The notes below the pieces were generated by a model that had not been told where the DNA came from, made no database searches, and saw only the letters and a list, made by a program, of their open reading frames with translations. Below, piece after piece: positions 26,110 to 35,591 of a stretch of DNA of 64,000 nt (positions within the stretch are counted from its first letter, which is position 1; each line of letters begins with the position of its first letter). Source of the DNA: UBA5429 sp942493315 (GTDB lineage Bacteria; Bacteroidota; Bacteroidia; Bacteroidales; WCHB1-69); the NCBI GenBank assembly GCA_942493315.1, contig OW818690.1:3404612-3468611 (forward strand). The letters run 5' to 3'. Made by a program: the position numbers and the translations under genes.

Positions 26110-26865
26110 ATGAAAAAAATTATTTTATTAGCAAGTGCAGTACTTTTTTCGATTGCAATTAGTGCGCAAACTCCGGCAAATAATGCCCCAAAAGGAAAAT
26201 CTGAAACTAAAAAAGAGGTAAAACAAGAAACTAAAGCCACAACAGAACATAAATGTGCTGAAAATAAAGGGGAACACAAATGTGCTGACAAAGGAAAAGA
26301 TCATAAAGGTTGTGCTGAAAAAGGAAAAGATCAAAAAGGTTGCTGCGATAAAGGTAAAGACCAAAAAGGTTGTGCAGATAAAGGAAAAGACGGAAAAGGT
26401 TGTGCCGATAAAGGAAAAGACGGAAAAGGTTGTGCAGATAAAGGTAACGATGGAAAAGGTTGCTGCGACAAAGGTAAAGATGGAAAAGATTGTAAAGGTC
26501 ACGAAGGGAAAGATGGCAATTGCTGTAAAGATGGTGAACACCAAGGAAATGCTTATGGACATCATAAAGATGGAAAATGTGGACGTGACTTTGGTCAAGA
26601 AAGAGCAAAAGCTGCAAAAAACAAAGTAGAAAAAGAACAAGTAGTAAAAGAAGTAGCTCAAGAAGTGGATCAAAAAGTAGCCAATACTAAAAATCGTGTT
26701 ACTGAAGCTCGTAAAGCTGTTGAAACACAATACAAAACTAAAAAAATCACTAAAGTTCAATATGAAGAAAAAATGAAACGTATTGATTTGATTGAAAAAG
26801 ATGTTCAAAGAATTGAAACTGAACGTCAAGCTACAGATAAAGTGATTAAATCAAAAGTATCATAA
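26110..26865 (+). CDS. exported Cys/Lys/Gly decapeptide-repeat protein
   Basis: A signal peptide (MKKIILLASAVLFSIAISAQ) is followed by about six to eight tandem copies of a ten-residue unit with consensus K-G-C-A/C-D-K-G-K-D-x, encoded by 30-bp DNA repeats (about 26298-26490). About 14 cysteines and several histidines (EHKC, GHHKDGKC) make metal or redox binding likely. The last 90 residues form a Lys/Glu/Val-rich helical region (KNKVEKEQVVKEVAQEVDQKV). I do not recognise a family. The strong periodic frame on the opposite strand is a by-product of the repeat. A terminator follows at 26900. Confidence 0.85.
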   Translation: MKKIILLASAVLFSIAISAQTPANNAPKGKSETKKEVKQETKATTEHKCAENKGEHKCADKGKDHKGCAEKGKDQKGCCDKGKDQKGCADKGKDGKGCADKGKDGKGCADKGNDGKGCCDKGKDGKDCKGHEGKDGNCCKDGEHQGNAYGHHKDGKCGRDFGQERAKAAKNKVEKEQVVKEVAQEVDQKVANTKNRVTEARKAVETQYKTKKITKVQYEEKMKRIDLIEKDVQRIETERQATDKVIKSKVS

Positions 26866-26899
26866 TCGATTCTTTAGGATTTTTCCTTATTTAATAAAA

Positions 26900-26936
26900 A
26901 GAGCTCTAATGAATACCCATTAGGGCTCTTTTTTTT
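26900..26936 (+). terminator. rho-independent terminator after the Cys-repeat gene
   Basis: AGAGCTCTAATG pairs with CATTAGGGCTCT (one G-T wobble) around an AATACC loop and is followed by a run of eight T residues. Confidence 0.9.
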
Positions 26937-26937
26937 A

Positions 26938-26945
26938 TACTTTTG
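26938..26945 (+). promoter_or_regulatory. -7 box for the activase gene
   Basis: TACTTTTG matches TAnnTTTG immediately after the terminator; it leaves about a 60-nt leader before the ATG at 27005. Confidence 0.5.
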
Positions 26946-27004
26946 CATCTTGAAAGTCTAACCTTGAATTAACATATAAAACACTGATATTCTAAACGAT
27001 AACA

Positions 27005-30000
27005 ATGCAAAATCTCAGACTTGGAATCGATATTGGTTCCACAACCATTAAAGCAGTAGTTTTAGACACCACCTCATCGATTCAGTTTTCCAGATACATT
27101 AGACACAATACGCTCATTAAGGACTCATTGCAAGAGATTTTAAATGAAATTATCCGGATTTTCGGGGAGCAACCATTTCAGATTGCCTTTACAGGATCTG
27201 CCGGAATGGGTATAGCAGAAGGAACACAAACCCTTTTTATACAAGAGATTATAGCGGCTGCTCAACTTGTAAAAATGGAATATCCTGAAGTTAGGAGTTT
27301 GATTGATATTGGAGGAGAGGATGCAAAATTAGTATTGTTAGAAGATCCCACTCATCCTGATATCCGCATGAACGGAAATTGTGCGGGTGGTACCGGAGCT
27401 TATATCGATCAGATGGCAGCATTGTTGAACATCTCTATAGAAGAATTAAATCGACTGGCCGGAGAGAGTGACACGATATATCCCATTGCATCCCGATGTG
27501 GTGTTTTTGCTAAAACGGACGTTCAGAATTTAACCAGTCGGAAAATCAAACCTTCCAATATTGCAGCATCGATATTTGAAGCAGTTGCCAACCAAACCAT
27601 CAATGCTTTAGCGAAGGGATCTCAGATTAAAAGTAAAGTGTTGGTCTGCGGCGGTCCTCTATCCTACATTTCTGAATTACGAAAATCATTTGCTAAAGTG
27701 CTTCATCTGGATGATTCTGCATTGGTAGTTCCTGAAAACGGGGCTTTGTTCACTGCTATTGGCACTGCCATTTCGATTCCAACAGACTGTAAATCAGTAT
27801 TACTTGATACCCTTTTAAAATCACTTCAATTTATTGATAATCATACAGATCAAAAAAATAATTTAATACCCCTTTTTGACAACAACATTGATTTTAAAGC
27901 CTGGAATAGCGATAAAAATGAGATTTCCATTAGAAAAGGAGATTTAAAAAATTCAAATCAACTCTTTATTGGAATCGATTCTGGATCTACCACTACAAAA
28001 ATTGTTATTCTAAATGAAAAAAAGGAGTTGGTTTTTCAATTTTATAAAAACCACAATGGGGATCCGCTCCAAACCGTAACGGATGGACTTTTACAATTTT
28101 ATCAAATAAATCCAAGACCGGAAACTCCAGTATCAGCTTCATGTGCAACAGGTTACGGAGAAGAACTGATTCAAAAGGGATTTTCACTTGATTTTGGAAT
28201 TGTTGAAACTGTGGCACACACCATAGCAGCGCAGGATATCGACCCTGATGTATCATTTGTTTTAGATATTGGGGGACAAGATATGAAAGCCATATTTATT
28301 CAGAATGGCACGATCTCAAATATTGAAATCAATGAAGCTTGTTCCTCCGGTTGTGGCACATTTATTGAAGGATTTGCCCATACTTTAGGGTATTCTGTGT
28401 CCCAATTTTCAGAAATTGCCTTAGATTCTCAAGACCCTTACGATTTGGGATCACGGTGTACCGTTTTTATGAATTCGAAAGTTAAACAAGCCCTTCGGGA
28501 TGGAGCAACTGTTTCCGATTTATCTGCCGGATTAGCCTATTCTGTAATAAAAAACTGCTTAAATAAAGTGTTACGGTTATCCACTTTTGAATCATTAGGA
28601 ACCCATATTGTAGTTCAAGGTGGAACATTTAAAAACAAAGCCGTATTAAGAAGCTTAGAACTCTTAACCGGGAAAAAAGTTTCCATTTCTAATCATCCTG
28701 AAATCATGGGAGCTTATGGTGCTGCTTTGTACGCACTTCAACACAAAACTTCTACTCAACAATCCACTTTTATTGGATGGAATCAACTTCTTAATAATCA
28801 AATATTTGATACTGATTACACCTTATGTAAAGGGTGTCCCAATCATTGTCATGTGACCATTTACAGATTTTCTAACCATATCAAATGCTTTGCTGGCCAT
28901 AAATGTGAAAAAATCTTCACTAATTCAATACAAATGATTGAAAAAGGGGAGCCTGTTTTTGATGCAAAAAAAGCATTATATCAACAAAACGAATGCTCTG
29001 AATCAGATTTAAAACCCTCTAAAATTGGGATTCCAATGATCCTAAACATGTATGAAAATTACCCATTCTGGAACACTCTTTTTAAAGAATCGGGGTTTGA
29101 AGTGGTTCGTTCAGATGATAGTTCGCAGTCCCTATATCAAAAAGGGATTGGGGGTGCCATGTCAGATAATATTTGTTTACCGGCTAAACTATCTCACGGA
29201 CATATCATCAATTTGATTGAGAAAAAAGTGGATCGGATTTTCTTACCCATTGTTGTTTATGAAAAAAAACAATTTAATAAAACTACAAACAGTTTCAATT
29301 GTCCTGTAGTAACCGGTTATCCGGAAGTTTTAGAGAGTGGAATCATCGATTTGGCAGATAAAAAATTTGTGATAGATAAAATTCCTTTCAATTTTAAAGA
29401 TCCGGAATTGCTTCGTAAAAGTTGTCAAAAATATTTAAAATCCTTAGGAGTTGGATCCAGAACATTTGAATTTGCTTTCAAGAAAGCATTGGAAAAACAA
29501 CAATGGAGTAAAAAATATATCATTGAAGAAAATGAGAGAATTCTAAAAAAAGGTATTGAACAAAATAAACCCATAATTTTAGTTGCCGGTCATCCTTATC
29601 ATGCTGATCCTTTTATTCATCAAAATGTTTCTTCTATTTTAGCCGATTTAGGTGTTTTTGTAATCAATGAGGAGATTGCCACACATTCGGAAGAGGGATT
29701 TGATCATTTTTTCACAATTTCTCAATGGGAGTACACCAATCGTATTTTACATGCTGTTAAATGGGTAGGTGAACAATCGTATCCTATTGGTATAGTTCAA
29801 CTAAATTCGTTTGGATGTGGCTTGGATTCGATCATTTTAGGAGAAGTTAAAGAGCTTGTAAATCAAAAAAAGATCCCATACTCATGGGTCCGAATTGATG
29901 AGATCTCAAGTCCGGGATCTATCAAACTCCGTTTACGTTCCTTAGTGGAATCCATGAAAATGAGGAAAGATTCCATAGATTTCAAAAAAGAGCCAATCAT

Positions 30001-31252
30001 TAAACCTCATCTACCTGTTTTTGAGAAAGTAGATCGGAAAAGAACCATTTTATTTCCCTGGTTTTCAGATTTTTATTCACCATTAGCCCCCATTTTAGCC
30101 AAACAGATTGGATACAATTTTGAAAATCTCCCCCCTTCAGATCAGGAATCGATCGATTTGGGTCTGAAATATGCGAATAATGAAGTGTGTTATCCTGCTA
30201 CATTAGTGGTTGGAGATATCATCAAAGGATTACAAAGCGGGAGATATCAGAATAAAGATATTGCTATTGGAATTACCCAGACCGGAGGACAATGCAGAGC
30301 GACCAATTATCTTTCATTGATCAAAAGAGCGATTACAAATGCCGGTTTTCATGATGTTCCAATCATTGGATTAGGTAGTCCTGATGCCATTTTTAATCAA
30401 CAACCGGGTTTCAAACCCAACTGGTTAAAAATCATCAAAGCTGCATTTATTTCCTTGTTGTATGCAGATTCCATATCACAACTCTATTATGCTACTGCAT
30501 CGAGAGAAAAGGCAAATACGCACTCTAAAATACTTAAAGACAAATACATCAACCTTGCCAAATCGGCTTTAGAACGGAAAGAACATAACAAGTTACCCTA
30601 TTTATTAAAAGAAGCGGTTTTAGAGTTTAATCAAATACCGATTCACTATGAAGAGGTTCAAACAGTTGGTATTGTAGGTGAAATTTATGTCAAGTATAAT
30701 GCTTATGGACAATACAATATGGTGGAATGGTTGATTGAAAACCATGTTGAGGTTGTGATACCGCCCATGTTGGATTTTATGATGCAGGCTTTTGTCAATA
30801 ATAAAGTACAAAGAGCATCCTTTATCGCAAAAGCTCAGAAAATCGGATTTACAGAACAGATCGCAGAAAGATTTGCCAATCAATATATTAAAAAGTTTGA
30901 CACTATATTAAAGCAATTTAAATTTTACAGACCGAATCCATCGATTCATCATGCAGCACGTTTAGCTTCTGAAATTTTAGATTTGAATCACCAATATGGG
31001 GAAGGATGGTTAATTCCTGCAGAGGCTGCACTATTTGCAGAGCATAACATTCATAATGTGATCTGTTTACAACCATTTGGCTGTATTGCCAATCATATCA
31101 TCGGAAAAGGGATGGAGAAAAAAATCAAATTGAAATATCCACAACTCAACTTGCTGTATCTGGATTTCGATTCCGGAATCAGTAAAGTAAATGTACTCAA
31201 CCGAATCCATTTTTTGTTACAAAATTCTAAAAAAGAATCGATAAAACACTAA
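27005..31252 (+). CDS. giant acyl-CoA-dehydratase-type activase fused to double-cubane-type reductase domains
   Basis: The 1415-residue protein has two BadF/HgdC-type ATPase modules: LGIDIGSTTIKAV at residue 5 and IGIDSGSTTTKIV near 325. Each has two cysteines spaced 39 apart (C126/C165 and C446/C485), the spacing that I recall for the [4Fe-4S] ligands C127/C166 of HgdC. One chain may therefore supply all four ligands. A linker with CKGCPNHC and CFAGHKC follows, then a DUF2229-like part (NMYENYPFWNTLF, DNICLPAKLSHGH) and HgdB-like parts (NSFGCGLDS, NEVCYPATLVVGD, GGQCRAT, VGIVGEIYVKYNAYGQYN, CLQPFGCIANH). Related proteins use ATP to push low-potential electrons onto hard substrates. The substrate here is unknown. 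Confidence 0.9.
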   Translation: MQNLRLGIDIGSTTIKAVVLDTTSSIQFSRYIRHNTLIKDSLQEILNEIIRIFGEQPFQIAFTGSAGMGIAEGTQTLFIQEIIAAAQLVKMEYPEVRSLIDIGGEDAKLVLLEDPTHPDIRMNGNCAGGTGAYIDQMAALLNISIEELNRLAGESDTIYPIASRCGVFAKTDVQNLTSRKIKPSNIAASIFEAVANQTINALAKGSQIKSKVLVCGGPLSYISELRKSFAKVLHLDDSALVVPENGALFTAIGTAISIPTDCKSVLLDTLLKSLQFIDNHTDQKNNLIPLFDNNIDFKAWNSDKNEISIRKGDLKNSNQLFIGIDSGSTTTKIVILNEKKELVFQFYKNHNGDPLQTVTDGLLQFYQINPRPETPVSASCATGYGEELIQKGFSLDFGIVETVAHTIAAQDIDPDVSFVLDIGGQDMKAIFIQNGTISNIEINEACSSGCGTFIEGFAHTLGYSVSQFSEIALDSQDPYDLGSRCTVFMNSKVKQALRDGATVSDLSAGLAYSVIKNCLNKVLRLSTFESLGTHIVVQGGTFKNKAVLRSLELLTGKKVSISNHPEIMGAYGAALYALQHKTSTQQSTFIGWNQLLNNQIFDTDYTLCKGCPNHCHVTIYRFSNHIKCFAGHKCEKIFTNSIQMIEKGEPVFDAKKALYQQNECSESDLKPSKIGIPMILNMYENYPFWNTLFKESGFEVVRSDDSSQSLYQKGIGGAMSDNICLPAKLSHGHIINLIEKKVDRIFLPIVVYEKKQFNKTTNSFNCPVVTGYPEVLESGIIDLADKKFVIDKIPFNFKDPELLRKSCQKYLKSLGVGSRTFEFAFKKALEKQQWSKKYIIEENERILKKGIEQNKPIILVAGHPYHADPFIHQNVSSILADLGVFVINEEIATHSEEGFDHFFTISQWEYTNRILHAVKWVGEQSYPIGIVQLNSFGCGLDSIILGEVKELVNQKKIPYSWVRIDEISSPGSIKLRLRSLVESMKMRKDSIDFKKEPIIKPHLPVFEKVDRKRTILFPWFSDFYSPLAPILAKQIGYNFENLPPSDQESIDLGLKYANNEVCYPATLVVGDIIKGLQSGRYQNKDIAIGITQTGGQCRATNYLSLIKRAITNAGFHDVPIIGLGSPDAIFNQQPGFKPNWLKIIKAAFISLLYADSISQLYYATASREKANTHSKILKDKYINLAKSALERKEHNKLPYLLKEAVLEFNQIPIHYEEVQTVGIVGEIYVKYNAYGQYNMVEWLIENHVEVVIPPMLDFMMQAFVNNKVQRASFIAKAQKIGFTEQIAERFANQYIKKFDTILKQFKFYRPNPSIHHAARLASEILDLNHQYGEGWLIPAEAALFAEHNIHNVICLQPFGCIANHIIGKGMEKKIKLKYPQLNLLYLDFDSGISKVNVLNRIHFLLQNSKKESIKH

Positions 31253-33207
31253 TTAGCAATTGGTTCAATTATAGCGCACCAGCCACCCCCTTTGGCAAGA
31301 TGGATGGGCAAAGAATCGTTGGAATCCCATACTATTGTTTCCATCAAATAATCATTTCCATTGTGATTCGCATTTAAACCATCTTTCCAAATAGTCATTT
31401 TATATTTACCGGAAGGAAGAAAATGCAAATTCAGAATTAAATCTCTCTCCGTCCAATCGGTCATAGCTCCAACAAACCATTTCCCATTTTTTGCTTTTTT
31501 AGCCATTACAATATATTTTCCCACACGCGCTTCCAGTGGAATAGTTTGAGACCAGATTGTTGGAACTTCTTTCAAAAATGCCAGAGATTCGGGTTCTTTA
31601 TAGTAGTGTGTAGGGGAATCTGCGAGCATTTGGAGTGGACTTTCAAAGATCACATACATCGCTAATTGATGACAGCGCGTTCCTAGACTCATAGGTGTTC
31701 TGAAATGTGGTTGCCAATCGTCAGCCTGCGCATTAATCATCGCTCCGGGTGTATAGTCCATTGGTCCTGCCACCATACGGGTGAATGGGATTTTTAAATT
31801 TTGTTCCGGACCATTTCTTTTTTGGGGATCCCATTTTGATTGTTCCAATCCATAAACACCTTCATAAGACAAAACATTAGGATAGGTTCTGATCAACCCT
31901 GTAGGTTTAAAGGCCCCGTGAAAGTCAACAATCATATGTCTTTTAGCGGTTTCCTGAGCGGTTTTCACATAAAACTGAACCATCTGTTGGTCATCCCTTT
32001 GCATAAAATCTATTTTCACCCCTTTTATACCCCATTTTTCAAACTGATCTAAAACTGCGGTCATGTTATCCCGAAATGGGATCCAGGAGGCCCACAAAAT
32101 CACTCCCACTCCTTTTTGAGCAGCGTATTGAGTCAGTTCCTGCATATTAATTTCCGGAACAACATGTAGCAAATTGGTCGTTTCACTCCATCCTTCATCC
32201 AGAATGATATAATCTAACTGGTTTTGGGCTGCAAAATCAATATAATACTTATAGGTTTCGGTATTGATACCTGCTTGAAAAGGAACCTGATAGATATTAT
32301 TGGCATTCCACCAGTCCCAAGCCACTTTTCCCGGTTTCACCCAACTAAAATCTCCGGTTGGATCATCTGCTAATTGAAACACTAATTGGTTATCGAGCAG
32401 TTTTTTATCCTCTCTTTCAATCACCATCACTCTCCATGGGAAATTCTCTTTCCCGGTACATTTTGCAATAAAACTTTCATACTCTTCGACCTTTTCATCC
32501 CGATCACTCACAATTTTACAAGATTTGGGATAGCGAGGGAGCAAGCCATTTATGGTACCATTTTCATTTGTTTCTAGATAAAAACCCGGATAGTTGATCA
32601 GGTTAGACTCAGTTATCACTATTTTGGCATTATTCTTACAGAAAAGGGTTGGCAAACAGCTCTGTTGAGCGTTGCCAAGTCCGGCAATGGTGGTGTCGAG
32701 GTAGATTCTTTCGTGATGAGAATACAAAACATGATCTTCAGAAGGGAAAAGGGTTCGGGTATCGGGAGTAAATTTGAATTGGATCGATTCATTTAATACG
32801 GTATAATCTCCTTTATGATTCGCCAGCCAGCGCCAGGCTACGCCATTATTAAAAATCCGGAATTCCAGAATAATACCATTCGTAAACTCCAGGGAAATTT
32901 GGTTATATAGATTTTGAATTGTGTCCGTTTTAATAGGAAAAACAGGAATTATGGGTTTGTTGTGGAATGACTTCTTCCCTTTTGCAATTTTCCACTTAGA
33001 TGATTTTGAAGAAACTGAAGTCACAAAATGGATAGTGGAATGATCAACAATCTGATTTCCGTCCAATTCAACAGAGTATGTGATTTGATCTGCAATCGTA
33101 AGGGTAACCAAAATAGATTTATCCGGAGAAAACAGTTGATACGATTGCGCCAATGCATTGACAGAGGTCCAGCAAACCAAAAGAGTAAAAAAAATGATTT
33201 TTTTCAT
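31249..33207 (-). CDS. GH97 glycosidase with retaining-type catalytic residues
   Basis: Signal peptide from the start at 33207 (MKKIIFFTLLVCWTSVNALAQ); an ATG at 33243 sits inside the -7 box and is rejected. The N-terminal beta-sandwich (SPDKSILVTLTIADQITYSVELDG) and TIM barrel fit GH97. D400 in GVKIDFMQRDD and E455 in YEGVYGLEQ are 55 apart, as I recall for nucleophile D415 and acid/base E470 of the retaining alpha-galactosidase BtGH97b. The inverting-type glutamates are replaced (ILWASW and FHGAF). Alpha-galactosidase-like activity is inferred. The stop overlaps the convergent activase gene by four bases. Confidence 0.9.
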   Translation of the reverse strand: MKKIIFFTLLVCWTSVNALAQSYQLFSPDKSILVTLTIADQITYSVELDGNQIVDHSTIHFVTSVSSKSSKWKIAKGKKSFHNKPIIPVFPIKTDTIQNLYNQISLEFTNGIILEFRIFNNGVAWRWLANHKGDYTVLNESIQFKFTPDTRTLFPSEDHVLYSHHERIYLDTTIAGLGNAQQSCLPTLFCKNNAKIVITESNLINYPGFYLETNENGTINGLLPRYPKSCKIVSDRDEKVEEYESFIAKCTGKENFPWRVMVIEREDKKLLDNQLVFQLADDPTGDFSWVKPGKVAWDWWNANNIYQVPFQAGINTETYKYYIDFAAQNQLDYIILDEGWSETTNLLHVVPEINMQELTQYAAQKGVGVILWASWIPFRDNMTAVLDQFEKWGIKGVKIDFMQRDDQQMVQFYVKTAQETAKRHMIVDFHGAFKPTGLIRTYPNVLSYEGVYGLEQSKWDPQKRNGPEQNLKIPFTRMVAGPMDYTPGAMINAQADDWQPHFRTPMSLGTRCHQLAMYVIFESPLQMLADSPTHYYKEPESLAFLKEVPTIWSQTIPLEARVGKYIVMAKKAKNGKWFVGAMTDWTERDLILNLHFLPSGKYKMTIWKDGLNANHNGNDYLMETIVWDSNDSLPIHLAKGGGWCAIIEPIAN

Positions 33208-33240
33208 ATTTGTTATTTTAAATAAATGAAAATCAACGTG

Positions 33241-33248
33241 CAAATATA
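33241..33248 (-). promoter_or_regulatory. -7 box for the GH97 gene
   Basis: TATATTTG on the minus strand, 33 bp before the ATG at 33207. It overlaps the alternative upstream ATG and so decides the start. Confidence 0.6.
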
Positions 33249-33266
33249 AACAAAGATTTCATATCT

Positions 33267-33872
33267 CACGCAGAGAGCGCAGGGAGCGCGGAGAGATTGT
33301 TCCGTTTTTCTCAGCGATCTCGGCGACCTCAGCGAGAAATATAATCACGCAGAGAACGCAGGGAGCGCGGAGAGATTGTTCCGTTTTTCTCAGCGATCTC
33401 GGCGACCTCAGCGAGAAATATAATCACGCAGAGAACGCAGGGAGCGCGGAGAGATTGTTCCGTTTTTCTCAGCGAACTCGGCGACCTCAGCGAGAAATAT
33501 AATCACGCAGAGAACGCAGGGAGCGCGGAGAGATTGTTCCGTTTTTCTTAGCGAACTCGGCGACCTCAGCGAGAAATATAATCACGCAGAGAACGCAGGG
33601 AGCGTGGAGAGATTGTTCCGTTTTTCTCAGCGAACTCGGCGACCTCAGCGAGAAATATAATCACGCAGAGAACGCAGGGAGCGCGGAGAGATTGTTCCGT
33701 TTTTCTCAGCGAACTCGGCGACCTCAGCGAGAAATATAATCACGCGGAGAACGCAGGGAGCGCGGAGAGATTGTTCCCATTTTCTTAGCGAACTCGGCGA
33801 CCTCAGCGAGAAATATAATCACGCAGAGAACGCAGGGAGCGCGGAGAGATTGTTCCGTTTTACTCAGCGTCC
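33267..33872. repeat. 79-bp tandem repeat array, left part
   Basis: A 79-bp unit starts at 33267, 33346, 33425, 33504, 33583, 33662, 33741 and 33820. Each unit has a CACGCAGAGAACGCAGGGAG part, a TTGTTCCGTTTTTCTC part and a GGCGACCTCAGCGAGAAATA part. Units differ by only a few bases. The eighth unit is interrupted by the IS66 element and continues at 36302. A short relative lies at 50518-50552. Confidence 0.95.
33865..33872. repeat. target-site duplication, left copy
   Basis: CAGCGTCC directly precedes the left IS end; the identical octamer follows the right end at 36294-36301. Eight bases is the duplication length expected for IS66. Confidence 0.93.
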
Positions 33873-33943
33873 GTAAGCATACGAGCAACCCCATATCAAA
33901 GAATATGTTTTTTTAAGGTAAATTAGAGAAGGTTGATTAATTT

Positions 33944-35529
33944 TCAATCAGACAGTTTAGTCTCGACAAGTAAGGATTTGTCAATATTTTGAGGTAAAAG
34001 TTTTTCTAATTGACTTGTTTTGGTTTCATTTATATTTTCTACCACATAAGCGAACCAATCATAGGGATTAATATCGTTTAGTTTACAGGTAGCAAAGAAG
34101 CTATAATATATGGCTGTAAATTGAGCAAATTCATGATTTCCGGCAAATAGGTAGTTTTTACGACCCAATGCTAAAGGACGAATAGCATTCTCTACTCTGT
34201 TATTATCTATTTCGATCATTCCATTTTGAAGATAATTCATCAAAGCATCCCATCTTTCAACACAGTAGTTGAAAGCTTTTCCAATTGGACTGGAAGGTAG
34301 CACATTCTTTCTGTGATCAGCAATATATTTTCCAATTTGATTTAATATAGGAAGAGATTCTGTAAGTCTTCTTTGATATCGCTTTTCGATACTTTCGTTT
34401 AATTCTTTTGATGTTTGTTCAACTTTATAAAGTTCTTGGATCAGTAGCATTACTACAGTAGCATGAGTTTTATCATTACTTAATGCTTTCTCAAAATATC
34501 TTCTAGCATGTGCCCAACATCCAATATGTAAAATCTTCTTTTCACGAATAGCCACATCATAAGCTGCATAACCATCTGTTTGTAAAATCCCACGATATTG
34601 ATCTAAAAAATGTTTTGGCAAACTGTGACTTCTTGAAGGGGCATACTCAAACAGTACAGATAACTCCATAACTGCATTACTTACCCACATATATCCTTTT
34701 TTTGTCTTCCTTTCGTTTCTCGATCCATAACCTGGATCGGTGATTCATCCATTTGTAAATATTGGGATTGTTGAACTTTCTGTCGATGACCTTTATAAAG
34801 TATTTCCAGAAGTTCTGATGTTAATCTAATCCAATTTTCAACTGTTGATGCACTTAAGTTAATCCCTAACAACTTCAACTGTTGTAATTGTCTGTGAATA
34901 GGCATGTGAAAAACATATTTATTTACAATCAAATAAGCCAATAAACTTGAACCAGCCATGATTTTGGGAATCGGACGATATAATTCTGCTATAATTTGTC
35001 TTTGCTTATTATTTTCATCAGGTTTTGTTATATAGACAGGTCTGATAATACGTCTAATAAACAAATAAGCGGGTTTAATATGTAACTCTTCTGTAATCTC
35101 TTCCCTGATACGAACCATTCCTGTAACATCTTCTGTAGGTTCTAAAATAACTTCTTCTACAGGTAGATCTTTTGGCAGTTCTTGTCTTCCGGGATGTTTC
35201 CCATCATAACTTTTACGTTTTTTGATGATCACTTCAACTTCTTCAATCAATTCCTTCTCTTTTTGATCAAGAACCTCTTTAGGAAACAACTCCAGTTGAT
35301 CAGGATTTTCAAAACGCTCACTCTTTTGTCCAAAAGTCATCCGTTTTAATTGTTCTACCAAATGCTTAAGACGACTTATTTCATCTTCTTTTTGAATGAT
35401 TGATGATTCAAGCTTATAAAGCTGTTGGTCTTGCTTTTGAATCTGTTGGTCTTGTTGCGCAAGCACTTTTTTGAGTTCTTTTAACTCATTTTGTTGTTCA
35501 ATAAACAGGTTATTTTGCGCTTGTTTCAT
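33944..35529 (-). CDS. tnpC: IS66 transposase TnpC, in two frames joined at a -1 slippery site
   Basis: The first part (35529-34681, 282 residues) has a Gln/Leu coiled coil, the zinc-finger-region motif LKRMTFGQKSERF and DESPIQVMDRETKG, and then stops. The second part (34690-33944, 248 residues) continues with LFEYAPSRSHSLPKHFLDQY, GYAAYDV, HIGCWAHARRYFEKA and the DDE-domain end VENAIRPLALGRKNYLF. Reading back one base at the A-run (34696-34702, A AAA AAG) joins them as KKGYMWV, the expected sequence, giving about 527 residues. Either programmed -1 frameshifting makes the full protein or a one-base loss has inactivated it. Confidence 0.9.
34696..34702 (-). promoter_or_regulatory. slippery heptamer A AAA AAG in tnpC
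   Basis: In the zero frame the codons are CAA AAA AAG, which is exactly the X XXY YYZ form. Slipping back one base continues in the frame of the second tnpC part with no loss of conserved sequence. The zero-frame stop is 12 nt further on. Confidence 0.5.
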
Positions 35530-35591
35530 GTAACAAATATACTAAAAAAATCGTTACAAAACAACCATTTATGTAAGAAAAATGAACTTTT

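Noticed and set aside
26298..26490. 30-bp periodic DNA as a CRISPR array
   Set aside because: The periodicity encodes the KGCADKGKD decapeptides in frame, with no spacers.
26128..26829. Long minus-strand open frames opposite the Cys-repeat gene
   Set aside because: They are Phe/Ser/Thr-rich mirror translations of the repeat and lack a credible start or promoter.
33267..33872. 79-bp array as a CRISPR locus
   Set aside because: Units abut directly without unique spacers, are too long, and no cas gene is near.
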